This document shows positions 53,349 through 63,465 of a stretch of 64,000 nucleotides of DNA, piece by piece; position 1 is the stretch's first letter, and each line of letters starts with the position of its first letter. Source of the DNA: Prorocentrum cordatum. Taxonomy: Eukaryota; Sar; Dinophyceae; Prorocentrales; Prorocentraceae. A program made the translations under genes and the position numbers. The notes beneath the pieces were generated by a model, which was given only the letters and a program-made list of their open reading frames with translations, had not been told where the DNA came from and made no database searches. The DNA is taken from the NCBI GenBank assembly GCA_963575745.1, contig CAUYUJ010018475.1:125593-189592 (forward strand), written 5' to 3'.

Positions 53349-54995
53349 GACAACTTGGCCCCGTGGTCGGCCTCCGTGGCGGACTTCCCGACGTGCAAGA
53401 CGGTCGCGTTCGACAAGTACAGCGCGCCGCACGACGCGAAGCTGGAACCCAGGCCCAGGGCCCCCGTGGTCTTCGACCAGTGGAAGCGGCAGGCCCAGAA
53501 CATGACCAGGTTCTTTGGGCTCGTCTTCGGACGAGAGCATGTCAAAGAGCGTCTGGATTGCTTGGAGACCCTCGCGCGGGAGTGCGAGAAGGACGACCAC
53601 GCCTTCCCGCCCAAGTTCGTCTACGAGCTGTGGGAGGAGCTGTGGGCGACCTGGTGTGAGCGACTTCGAGAGAAGAAGCGAGGCCTCCTGCGTGTGCTGC
53701 AGACAGACAATCCTCGGAAGGAGGATCTCAAAATGGTGGCCTTCGCTCCCAGGTCGGACGGACGCCCGGCGTTCGTCTTTCCCAACGTCTTCGACCTCGA
53801 GTCCCCCACAGGCTACTACCAGGAGGTCGTGCGCCCGCGACAGCAGCGCTACCTCCAGACCGTCCTCAACGACTCTATGCACGGGGTGCGCGGCGCCCCG
53901 GGCAAGGCCGGGGAGGTCAGAGGAGAGGGAGACGAACCAGCTGCGGAGCCACAAGAACAACGAGCAGGAGCCACCCCCAAGAAGAAGCCCAAGGCCAAGG
54001 CCCAGCCGAAAGCCAGCTCCACACGAGCCGCATACCCTGCGGGCAAGCGGCTGAACGCCCAGGAGATCAAGCTTTCTGTCTGGCACGCGCCCTGCGACAA
54101 GCAGGGCAAGCCGCTCTGCTGGGACAACTCGACCTGGATAGGCTGCAAGAAGGGTGCCCAAGGGTGCTCGCATTCGCACGAGCTCATCAAGGGCCTGAAG
54201 GACGTGCACTGGATCGTGCAGTGCCAACTCCTCAGGCGAGGTGGGCTCCGCAACGCCGCCAAAGTCGACCCAGCTTCGGTCAACGGGAGGATCGCACAGC
54301 TGAGAGCCCAAGCTAAGACCGAGGCTGACAGCAAACGGGCTGCAGGTGCGGGGGCAGCGGAAAGCCAACCTACCAAGACAGGCTGGGCGCCGCCCGACGA
54401 GTACGCCGAAGTTCAGTGCACCGAGCTTGAGTCAGAGCTTCGCGAAGCTGCCCAAGGGCCCGACGCTACCTGGCTGGAGGACCCGCGCGCCGACAGCCCG
54501 GCTCTGGTTGGGACAGGTGTCTGCACGGACGAAGGAGCCCTGGCCCAGCGAAAGCTGCTCGAGGCCGTCCAGGAGAGCGGGGTGCTCGACTCCGTGAGCC
54601 ACGCCAGCGACTACATGCGGTCACATGTCTTGGCACGTCTTGCCTGCGCTCGCGGGCGCGAGGAGGAGCTCTCAGTCGAACAAGTGCTCCTTGAAGCGAC
54701 GCGCCAAGGCGGGCCCACCCTGGCTGCCGAGGCTAGCGAGCTTCTAGACCGCCTCGGGGCGAAGGCTGGCAACCTGGGGGCTGACCCTGACGTCATCATA
54801 ACGCCAGTGCGGTGGAATGCTGAGAAGTCGGTGGGACAGGGCTCAGTCACGGTGCAGGGCCAGACTTGGCACTACCTCGACTACCAGGACCAGCTGCCCC
54901 TCGACGAGTGCGTCGCGAAGCGATTACACGTGCCCGCCGGTGTTTCGGAGGAACGGCAGTGCCTCCCACTCCACCTGGCGGCAGCCAAGCTCTGA
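53349..54995 (+). pseudogene. Gag-like region, second part with CCCH finger
   Basis: In phase with the preceding frame after the TAG. The first 170 residues are helical and charged (VFDQWKRQAQNMTRFFGLVF, FVYELWEELWATWCERLREK), like a capsid domain. A basic linker (KKKPKAKAQPKA) precedes CDKQGKPLCWDNSTWIGC and CSHSHE, a C-x8-C-x8-C-x7-C-x3-H cluster fitting a CCCH-type RNA-binding finger (near 54095-54185). It ends at an in-frame TGA, after which the frame again continues without change of style. Confidence 0.65.
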
Positions 54996-55355
54996 GTGCA
55001 GCTCGAAGCACCACCCGACGCCCAGCAGGTCAAGGACCTGGCCCTTGAGATCCGCAGGGACCTCCTGGAGAAGGCTACCGACGCAGCTGCGGGCCTTGCC
55101 GACGCCCCACCCTGGATATCCTCCAGGGAAGCCGAGGTCCGGATGCACATCCATGACGCGGTGCATCGCGACCACGACAAAGACTTCCGGTGCGTCGCCC
55201 TCTTCCCGTGCGAAGCGTTGGAGGAGGTAGTACTCAGAGTATGGCGAGCAGATCATTGGGGCCACCTGGATATTGATACGGTTCTCCCGGCAGGGGAACC
55301 CAAGCAAGAGTGCCACGTGATCATCCATCGCGGGCATATGCGTGTCCTCCACCCT
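54996..55355 (+). pseudogene. Continuation of the Gag-like frame after TGA
   Basis: About 120 codons in the same phase, including QQVKDLALEIRRDLLEKATD and CEALEEVVLRVWRADHWGHL. Near 55355 sense is lost in this phase and picked up one phase over (RADELIRTWATSGKDLKELP), so a single-base indel is likely. Confidence 0.6.
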
Positions 55356-56463
55356 CCGCCCGGAGCCGAGGGCAGACGAGTTGATCCGCACCTGGGCCAC
55401 GAGCGGGAAAGACCTCAAGGAGCTCCCCACCATGGGCTGGGAGACATACCTCGCCTCGGAGGAGGATGGCAGCCCAGTGGTGGCCAGCAGGCCTCCCCCG
55501 TGCCAGCACTGCAGAGCCCTCGCCGCGCAGCGGCAGCAACGTGGGAGAGCCGCCGGCGGGGCACCCGCCGTGGTCGAGCTCCCCACCGAAGTGGCTTGTC
55601 CAGACTTCGGGGACTTGGAGCCTTTGCGATCGAGACCCACGTTCGCGTGGGGACTCAGGACTCGGGAGATTTTTGCTGGCACAGGGCGCTGGACGCAGGC
55701 TATGAAGAACTCGGGCATCGCCACCAGCGAGTCTGTCGAATACTTTGGGCAGCCTCTGCTTGGCAAGGATCCCAGGCCGCAGTTCGACATCCGCGACCCG
55801 CTGGTACGCGAGCGCCTGTACCAAGAGTTCAGTGCGCCCCCAGGTCCCGACGAGGCCAACGTGCTGCAGTTTGCCCCACCCTGCGTAAGCCATTGCCCCT
55901 GGCAGTTAGCAGCAGGAGGGACGAGGACCTTCGAGTGCCCAGATGGAACTGGGGAGCGGCAAATCGAGATCGATGGCAACGTGTTCGGGGAGTTCGCGTG
56001 CATAGGGGCGAAGCGGGGCTACGAGGCAGGACGAGAGTTCCTCATCGAGTCGTCAGCGCGGGATGGCCGGTGCCCCAAGCTGTGGGACCGCCCCTGCATG
56101 CGAGCTCTGATGCACACGACTGGAGCCCGAGTCCTCGCCATAGACATGTGCGAGTGGGGACTCGCACCACCAGACGAGCCACAACATCGGTATCAGAAGC
56201 GGACCTGGTGGTTAGCATCGCTCGGGCTCTACCCCTATGCCTTGATCCTGGCCAGGAGGTGCACAGGCAAGCACACGCATCGCACGTTGGAGGGCGGCTT
56301 ACCGTACGATCTGACGGACGCCCAGGTGGAAGCCTACAACCTCGACGCGCGCATGCGGCTCAGCAAGACCGAGGCCAGCGAGTTGAGCGAGGCGAGGCCG
56401 GCGGGTGCTACGGCCTCGACAAAGACGGTGTCACCGTCACACTGCCCCCGGACGACAAGCTGA
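55342..56463 (+). pseudogene. C5-cytosine-methyltransferase-like domain 1
   Basis: The open phase includes REIFAGTGRWTQAMKNSGI (AdoMet-binding motif I, F-x-G-x-G; DNA 55672-55686), VEYFGQPLLGKDP (acidic motif II region), VLQFAPPCVSHCP (motif IV Pro-Pro-Cys with the catalytic Cys; PPC codons 55876-55884), EFLIESSARDGRCPKLWD (motif VI region, where E-N-V/P would be usual), and YQKRTWWLAS with RRCTGKHTHRTLEGG toward the end. A Cys pair (CQHC) precedes motif I. No target-recognition domain of normal length follows, so the enzyme would be compact. It would methylate cytosine in DNA if active. After about 56395 sense passes back to the previous phase. Confidence 0.65.
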
Positions 56464-58031
56464 TCCGCGTGAACCAGCTCATCGCGCGGGCCGCCCCAGA
56501 CAATTTCCACTGGGCGAGGATCGACTTCCGCACCAAGCGGCACTACTCCGCTCTGCCTGAGAACAAGTGGGCCCTCTACTTCGGGAGGACCCCCGAGGGC
56601 GAGCTCCGCTTCACCATCAGCACGCAAGCCCCACCCAACCTGGAAGGTGGAGGACGCGTCCCCAGCGGCACCCCCCAGCTCAGCGCTGCGGTAAAGGGGG
56701 AACTGGGAAGCGCCGGCTTCGGACTGGGACTGCGGGGCATGCGGAGGACCCAGCACGCGGGGCAGTATGCACCGCGGCTGTGCGCTGCCTGGGCAGCCGT
56801 GCTGAAGGCAGCGGCTGCCGGCACCGCACCAGAGAAGCTGGAACAGCAGATTGCGGCGATGGACGCCGAGGCGCGGGCTTTGGAGGAGAAGTTGGAAGGC
56901 AAGGTGGCGCGGGCCGGGCGTTCCGACGCCCTGGAACAAGAACCCCCCCCTTCTTTTTGGCCTCCGGCCTGCGCGGGAGAGGGCGCTGGTACCGAGGACG
57001 GGGCCATCAGCAAGCACAGCGAGAAGTGCGGCAGCCTGAAGCAGAGCGCCATCACCTGCTGCCTGCCCCACCCGATATGGAGAAGCTCAATGGAGGTCGA
57101 GATTGACGAGGGCTCAAAGGGCCCCCGTGGAGGCAGTCGTTCAAAGGACGGCTACCTGGAGAGAGACGCGACGGAGGAGGACGGCGGGAGCTCAAAGGGC
57201 GAACGCCAAGGTGAGGACGAGTTGGAGGTGGAGACCGACGGCGAGCCGACCATGATCGTGCGTGGTGGCGACGAGACGCGGGGCGGCAAGCGGGGTGGCA
57301 AGCGAGGAGGCTGGAAGCGCAACAAAGCACGCAAGCGTGAAGCACGCGAAGCTGCCGCTCGCGGAGGGGGCGGATCTGGCGGAGGTGGTGACGACGATGG
57401 CGATGGGGACGAGAGCCCCGAAGAGGAGGAGGAGGAGAACCGCCGCCAGAAGAAGGCGAGGGAGGCCGAGGACGAGGCGTCACGAGCAAGCCCAGTGCGG
57501 GTTTTCGTCCCGCAGCAGGGCGACCAGTGGGTGCTGCTCAAGGGGGGCCCGTTCGAGGCTGGAGAGGTTAAGGCAAGGCTGAAGGTCTCGGAGGCACTGT
57601 CCGGGGGCTTCTTCGACGCGGACCAGCTGTACCTCTTCGAGTACACGGAGGACGAGGACACAGCAGGAGCACATGGGCCACCCCTCGACGACGAAGAGGC
57701 AGTGCGCCCCGGCGAGAAGTTGCTGCTGTGGGCCACGCTGAAGCCGCCGAAGGAATGGACCAGTTGGAGCCCCCGGTGGAACCGAGACCAGCAACCGGCA
57801 CCTGGCGCCATCGCCCAAGCAGGCCAGCGGAGGGTCACGGCCAGGATTGCCGACCGGGCCTCCGCCGCAGCGGCAGCAGCGGGGCCAAGCGGGGCTGCGG
57901 CGAGCTCAGCAGCCGGCAGCAGCCGCCTGCCAGCACCAACGTTCAGCGAGGTTGCTGCAGCAGCGGGTGGCGTTCGAGCAAGCTCAGTCCCCCCGTCCAC
58001 GGGGGCACCTCGAGGAGCTCAGGTGCCCTGA
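56395..58031 (+). pseudogene. Linker region: basic and acidic stretches plus small folded segment
   Basis: After the methyltransferase the sense phase reads GCYGLDKDGVTVTLPPDDKL and RTKRHYSALPENKWALYFGR, then a helical part (KLEQQIAAMDAEARALEEKL). A highly charged stretch follows (RGGKRGGKRGGWKRNKARK, then DDDGDGDESPEEEEEE), possibly a nuclear localisation and nucleic-acid-contacting region. A compact segment then reads SPVRVFVPQQGDQWVLLKGG, KARLKVSEALSGGFF and YLFEYTEDED. I recognise no catalytic motif. The Ala/Gly tail ends in TGA at 58029. Confidence 0.5.
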
Positions 58032-58240
58032 TACGGGTGGAGGAGCAGCTCGCCGAAGCCCAGGGGCAACACGCTCGCGCGGCGAGCGAAGGCGGCGACC
58101 AGGAGCAGAGCGCTGCACGCGTAGTCGGGCAGCTGGAGATCAGGCGCAACGAGGTCCAGGCCCGCCGCGCTGCCCGGCTCGAGCGTGAGGCGCGCCGGCG
58201 GGAGCGCGAGGGCCAGAGGGCCGCCAGTGCCCCCCAGAGC
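57950..58240 (+). pseudogene. Coiled-coil linker, frame-shifted
   Basis: Sense passes through LLQQRVAFEQAQSPRPRGHL in one phase, then IRVEEQLAEAQGQHARAA and LEIRRNEVQARRAARLEREA in another. Heptads and Arg/Glu richness suggest a coiled coil between the linker and the RT. At least two phase changes occur within 300 bases. Confidence 0.45.
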
Positions 58241-60471
58241 CCCAGAGCCCGCAGGCGCCCCCGGAAGCCCCCCCTCCACCTGAGGCGGAGGAAGACCCGG
58301 GGGCCACTTCCGACGAGATGGGACGCAGGGCCGCCGAGGCACATCCGGGCGTAGCCTGCCGCGGGGGAGTCCACAAGTGCAACGCCGCTCGGCGCTTCGT
58401 CAAGAATTTCAACGACGTACGGAGAGGTGGCAAGAGCTACGACCTCCAGCACGCGGACATCTTGTATCTGAACGGGATCGGGCAGATCAGCGACGTACTG
58501 ATGCGGGAATACCCCGGGGCCGACCCGACGGACCCGTCCCTGGCGCCGGAGCCTCGCCAGCTCGGCGAGATCCTGGCGCGTTACGTGGAGGAGCACGAGA
58601 CGTTGAAGGTCAATATGAAGAGCCTCGGTATCCCGCGAGACGAGCAGGCCGGGGGCGGGGTCCTGGACCCCATCTACGTCGAGACCGAAAAGACCTACAT
58701 CGAGGAGTACGAGGGCCAGGGCGTTCCCAGCGCCCGCAGCCGCAGCCGCAGGAGAGGTGGGGGGGCGGACCCCCACGGGGGAGCGAGGCCCTCCGGAGGA
58801 GCGCACGGTGGCTCGGAGTCGTCTGCATCTGAGACGATGGCCCCCGCCACCCGAGGCAGGCTGCGAGCGAGGTCGCCTCCGGACGAGAGCCGCGGGCGCA
58901 GCTCCGCCCCCGACCCGAGGGGCCCCGGGCGCAGATGCGGAGGCCCCGAGATGCCGCCGGCAGATGCCAGCCAGGGCGTTCACCACGGGAGCCGAGCGGA
59001 GGCATGCCAGAGCGGGCGCCAAGCAGCGCCGCCGGCAGCGTCTCACCCTGGAGCCCTGGAGGCCAAGGAGTACTTGTGCTGGTGCCTGGAATATGCCGAA
59101 TTCGCCCCGGAGCCGGTGAAGGAGGTGACGAGCCTGGGGAACCGCCTGCTCCCCGCCGCGGGGAGCGTGGAGGCTGCCGCGGCGCGGCTCCGCGAAGAAC
59201 GGGAGCGCGTCCTCGGGAATCCTCTCGGGGGGGTGCTCAATCCCGAGTTCGGCGGGGCTCTGGAGGAGGACCACCGGCAGTGCCTCCAGGAGATGGCGAG
59301 CAAAGGTGTCCCCGTGCGGAGGCAGCAGCCCAGGCGACGCACCATAGCCAAGCCCCACGCTTCAGCGAGGGACCATGCCCTGGAGATGTACGCCAAAGCC
59401 TGGAAGGATACGTCCTACGGTGCCGTGCTCTGGGCCACCCCGGAGGCCGAGGAGGCCTTGTCCGCCTCAGAGCTCATCGAGAGCCCGTCGGGGCGAGTGC
59501 CTAAGATGCTGCCCGACCGCACGGTGAGCAGCGAGGGGCGCCCCATACACGATATGCGGGTCGCCAATGGGGACTCGCCCAAGGAGCTGCACCCACCGGC
59601 GCTTCAGCCTGAGCACGAAGCCCTCGTGCGCCTGTCGCTCTGGTGGTCCGCGCGTCACCCAGGTGTGCCGCAGGTGATAGCCAAGCGGGGCGTGTCGCGG
59701 GCCTTCAAGTGGCACTGGGTGCGCGACGAGGACGTGGCCGAGTTCGGCACCTCCCTCCCGGGCGACGCTGTGGGCCTGGCCACACGCGTGATCATGATCC
59801 ACTGCGTGATGGTCTTCGGGTGGTCGGGGTCGCCCGGCGAGTACATGGCATTCGCCTGGAGTGCCAAGTGGGACCACGAGCGGCGCCGCCCACCGAACCC
59901 CGAAGTCAACGACACAGTACGCTGGTCATCCAAGTGGCTGATGGACGACGGCGTCTTGGTCGAGCCACTGGTCGGTCTCAGGCCCTGGCTCAGCGCAGCC
60001 GACTGCGACATGAGCATGAGGCGCGTCTGGGGCGACGACGCGGTCAACGTCGACAAGATGGCGGAGGAGGGCACCTTCCAGGCAGAACAGCTGGTCTGGG
60101 GCCTCTACCTGGACGTGGACAAGCAGCGCTCGAGGCTTCCAGAGCCCAAGTGTGTGAAAGCCGCCCACCTCCTGGCGATCGACGAGCTTCGCTACGGGTG
60201 CCGTCGGGTCCCCATCAAGGTCGTCCAGGAGCTGAGGGGGTCCGCCCAGTTCTGCGTGGCCACGCAGCCGGCTATCAAGCCCGAGCTGCCGGTCATCGAC
60301 CGCCTCCTCGGAGGCGGGCTCGGGGCGGCATGGGCGGAGCCCCGAGGGGGCGCCGAGGAGATCGCCCTTGCCTGGGACGAGTGGGACCAGACCCTCGAGC
60401 TGCTGCGGGTGCTCTTCGACGCACCCGAGGCCTGGGCGCCCACCTTCGAAGCGAGCTTCATTCCTGTCTAG
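58240..60471 (+). pseudogene. DIRS-type reverse transcriptase
   Basis: The phase carries an N-terminal extension, Pro/Arg-rich linker, then RT motifs: SSEGRPIHDMRVAN (R-P-I/V...D-x-R-x-x-N), VIAKRGVSRAFKWHWV (motif A), VMVFGWSGSPGEYMAFAWS (motif B region, F-G-x-x-x-x-P), and KWLMDDGVLVEPLVGLRPWL (motif C with Asp-Asp at 59944-59949). The C-terminal RT part includes VWGDDAVNVDK, GLYLDVDKQRSRLPEPK and VVQELRGSAQF. This is the RT of DIRS/Ngaro-like elements. Motif A has Gly (GGC at 59689-59691) where the metal-binding Asp is expected (KRDVSRAFK), so this copy should be inactive. The frame ends at TAG (60469), and a shift near 60466 leads into RNase H. Confidence 0.75.
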
Positions 60472-61150
60472 GGCCGCGCGAGCGCCCGGCACTCCCAGGA
60501 GCCGCCGCCCGGACAAGATGGACTGGAGGCGACGCAACCACGACGACCATTGGCAGCATCGACTGGGGGCGCGCAGTGGCCGGCAGCAAAGCAGTGCCAC
60601 CCCACTATATGGCCGTAGACGCCGCCCCGCTCCTCCGCCAGTTGGAGGACGTGCTGAGCCACCCGGGGGCCGAGAAGGACTGGGCGATAGCCATCGTGGA
60701 ACTGCTTGCATTTGTGGCCCTGGCTGCCGCGAGGGGTGGCGAGTGGCAAGGCGAACTGGTCTTCTACGTTACCGATAACATGAACGTGCGGTCGTGGATT
60801 TCCAAGAGGCGGCCCAGGCACCCGCTCGCGCGGCATCTCATTCGCCTCGTTCAGCGCCTAGAGGCTTGCCACGGGTTCAGCACGACCGCACTGTACATCC
60901 GCACTTACCACAACGACATCGCGGACTGGCTGTCGCGGGAAGAGGCCAAGAAAGTCCACTCCGAGCTCCTGCGCAAGGGGTGGACCCGCATCGAGCCGCC
61001 CGAGGAGTGGGGGAAGATGCTGGCCGAGGCAAAGGAACACCTCTTGCGATTGCCTGGGGAGGATGGGCCCATTGCGGAGTCAGCGCTCCGTCATCGGGCG
61101 CTGAGGGCCCCGGCAGCAGTGCCACGCAGCCTCGCCCTCAAGGGGCGCCG
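60466..61150 (+). pseudogene. RNase H domain
   Basis: It follows the RT by a one-base phase change. TGGDATTTTIGSIDW supplies the first Asp, AIAIVELLAFVALAA the Glu, VFYVTDNMNVRSWISKR the second Asp, and RTYHNDIADWLSREEAKK the closing N-D-x-A-D-x-L-S-R motif. This is the order seen in DIRS and LTR element RNase H domains. All key acidic residues appear present, unlike the RT and recombinase. Function would be removal of the RNA strand during reverse transcription. Confidence 0.75.
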
Positions 61151-62150
61151 GGGCCTTGAGCTACAGCTAGGGAGCCCACTGGGGACTTACGGGCGCGCCT
61201 GGGAGCAGCTAGGTGGTGAACTGATGACAGGCAACCCAACGGGGGTGGACTGGATCATGTGCACGCTGTCCCTGGACCCGAAGGGCTTCGAAGTCGAGAA
61301 GTTGGTGTCCGCCATCACTCGGGCGAGGCCGCAGGTCGTCGTGGTCGACGCCCCTGGCAAGCTCGATCTGACCCGCGTCGTCAAAGTGCTGCGCAAGCTG
61401 GGATACCGCACGTGCGACCTGGAGGTCGTCTGCACCCACTACGGCGACATGACAGCCCGAGCTCGGAGCCTGATCGTGTCAGGTCGAGGGCCAGCAGGCG
61501 CTAGCCCGGCGAGCATGCGTATGCCGCCGGCGCGTCGCTGCCCCCACGGGGAGAAGCACGCGTTGAAGGATAAGCTCAGCGAAGGCGGTCACCACTGGCT
61601 CGACGACGAGGGAGACGTCACCTGGGACCCGGCAGCTCGAGGGGGCTCCGACCCTACACTGCCCAAGGGCATCGGCCACATCAAGCTCGCTGGCACGAGG
61701 CACCTGGTCTGCTCAGTCGACGGCCCGATCGGCGCGGTTCGCTGGCCCGCCGAGGGCCCGGGCGGACCGGGAGGAACGCTGATCCACGTCCCAGGACACA
61801 GCGGCGGGCGCATCAGGGCGCTGTCGCCAGAGGAGGTCTGGATCGCACAGGGGGGCGACGAAGCGACTTGGGTGAAGAGGCGAGCCCAGGGCGACACCGA
61901 GGCCACTTTGATGCGAGAAGCAGCGAGGTCCTTGCCACCCGAGACGGCGAGAGCCGTACTGGGCGCCACTGTGGACGCGCTGTCGCAGGCCACCCAGCGG
62001 GCGGGCGGCTGCCACGATCCCGCGGAGTCGGCCGCCTGGGAGACGACCCGGCGGTGGCTCAGGGCCTGGGCACGGGGCGAGCTCCGGACGAAGGCCGACA
62101 ACCCCGAGAACGACCAACACGCTGGGGTACTGAGCGATGACGTCCACAAG
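61150..62150 (+). pseudogene. Methyltransferase-like region 2
   Basis: In phase with RNase H. It has VDWIMCTLSLDPKGFEVEKL, RPQVVVVDAPGKLDL, KLGYRTCDLEVVCTHYGDM, then TARARSLIVSGR, and later GGRIRALSPEEVWIAQGGDE. The H-Y-G-D-M-T-x-R-x-R segment matches motif VIII (Y-G-x-x-Q-x-R-x-R) and R-x-L-S-x-x-E matches motif IX of C5-methyltransferases. A Pro-Pro-Cys motif is not visible, only DAPGK at the corresponding place. DIRS elements normally carry a methyltransferase at exactly this position (established), usually described as Dam-like, so this could be a divergent or non-catalytic version. A basic helical tail (KKRRKRNPNRGKK) follows. Confidence 0.5.
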
Positions 62151-62349
62151 GCGAGGCGCAAGAGCCAAAGCGTCCGCTTCAAGGCAATCGAGGAGGATCT
62201 CGTGCGGGGTCCCGAGCCCCCTCCTGACGCCAAGGAGGTGGACCTGAACGCAGTCGTCAGCACGCCCAAGAAGCGGCGGAAGAGGAACCCCAACCGGGGC
62301 AAGAAGGTTGAGACCCAGGGGTTGGTCAAGCCGGTCGCGTTGGGTCGAG

Positions 62350-63465
62350 CTCGAGCCACCATCGCCCTGCCAGACCACCCGACCCTGGGAGGGGAGGACT
62401 ACGGCGGGTGGATCGAGGAGCAGAAGCGCGAGGCGCTGATGCTGCGGCTGTCCGAGGGAACCCGCGCCGGCTATGAGACCGGCTGGAAGCAGCGGCAGGG
62501 CTTCATGGCAGCCCAAGGAGAGCCCCCCTGGCTGGAGGGACGTGACCGCGAGGAGCGACACGCCAACGAGGTGGCACCGCTGGGCTTCGTCGTCGTGTTG
62601 GCCAAGGTGCTGAAGCGCACGGAAGGTACGATCAAGCAGAAGTTGTTTGCAGTGCGCTTCGCCCACCTCGTGGTCGGATACCCGGACCCTCTACTCCACC
62701 GAGGCCGCCTCTGGTCCACGCTCGCCGGCCTGCGGGCGGAAGCGGCCAGTGACACCCCGCGTGCTCCTGTGGCTCCAAGGCTTCTTGAGGGGCCAGACGG
62801 ACCTCCCCGAGATGGACACCGCGGTCCTGTGGGCCGCCGTGGCGGTGGCCTTCTTCTTCATGTTAAGGGCGTCCGAGTACTTGATTCAGCCTGGGAAGAC
62901 ATGGGGCCGAGAGCGCGTCGTGCGTGGCGTGGACATCACGGGCCGCGACGGCAACAACCACCCTTGCACCTTCAAGGACGCGGCGGAAGTGGTGCTCCGC
63001 ATCGCCTCCTCGAAGACAGACCAGTACAATGTGGGGTGCGTAAGGAATCAGCATGAGACGGGCACGTCGCTGTGCCCCGTGGCTGCCCTCCGCCAGCTGG
63101 AGCGGCACTACCCGCAGAGGCTGCGAGGGAGCGAGGAGGAGCTCCCGCTCTTCCGCTGGGCGAGCGGAGAACCCATCCGTCGCGAGGAGGTGCAGCACTA
63201 CCTGGCGATCGCGGGGCTGGCCGCCGGGCTGAGGAAGGAGGAGATCGGCTCGCGCAGCCTCCGCATCGGAAGCGCGACAGCGATGTACCACGCCGTGGAC
63301 GACCTGCAGCGCGTCAAGCGCTTCGGGCGCTGGGCCTCCGATAGCTTCCACGGGCACCTGTGGGAGAGCCACGAGCCCACGCGCGGCATCTCGACAAACA
63401 TGGCGACGGACACGTCCGAGCTCACGGCGCCGCCGGCCCATGCGGCCGAGGGCGAGCGCCGCGCG
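62350..63465 (+). pseudogene. Tyrosine recombinase
   Basis: The N-terminal core-binding part (62430-62738) reads LRLSEGTRAGYETGWKQRQG and IKQKLFAVRFAHLVVGYPD. After a one-base shift near 62738 the catalytic part runs VTPRVLLWLQGFLRG, AFFFMLRASEYL (first catalytic Arg, 62866), IASSKTDQYNVG (Lys strand), IGSRSLRIGSATAMY (second Arg at 63262) and FGRWASDSFHGHLWESHE. Tyrosine recombinases use R...K...H-x-x-R...H/W...Y. Here the His is Arg (CGC 63253) and the expected Tyr near 63355 is His (CAC), so DNA cleavage should be abolished. The enzyme would integrate circular cDNA without target duplication. Confidence 0.75.

Noticed and set aside
17510-54995. Reassigned TAG and TGA codons
   Set aside because: Both retroelements contain in-frame TAG and TGA, but the 522-codon gene and the 7-12 kb gene appear to use TGA as a true stop, and the elements show other decay. 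Ordinary nonsense changes suffice.
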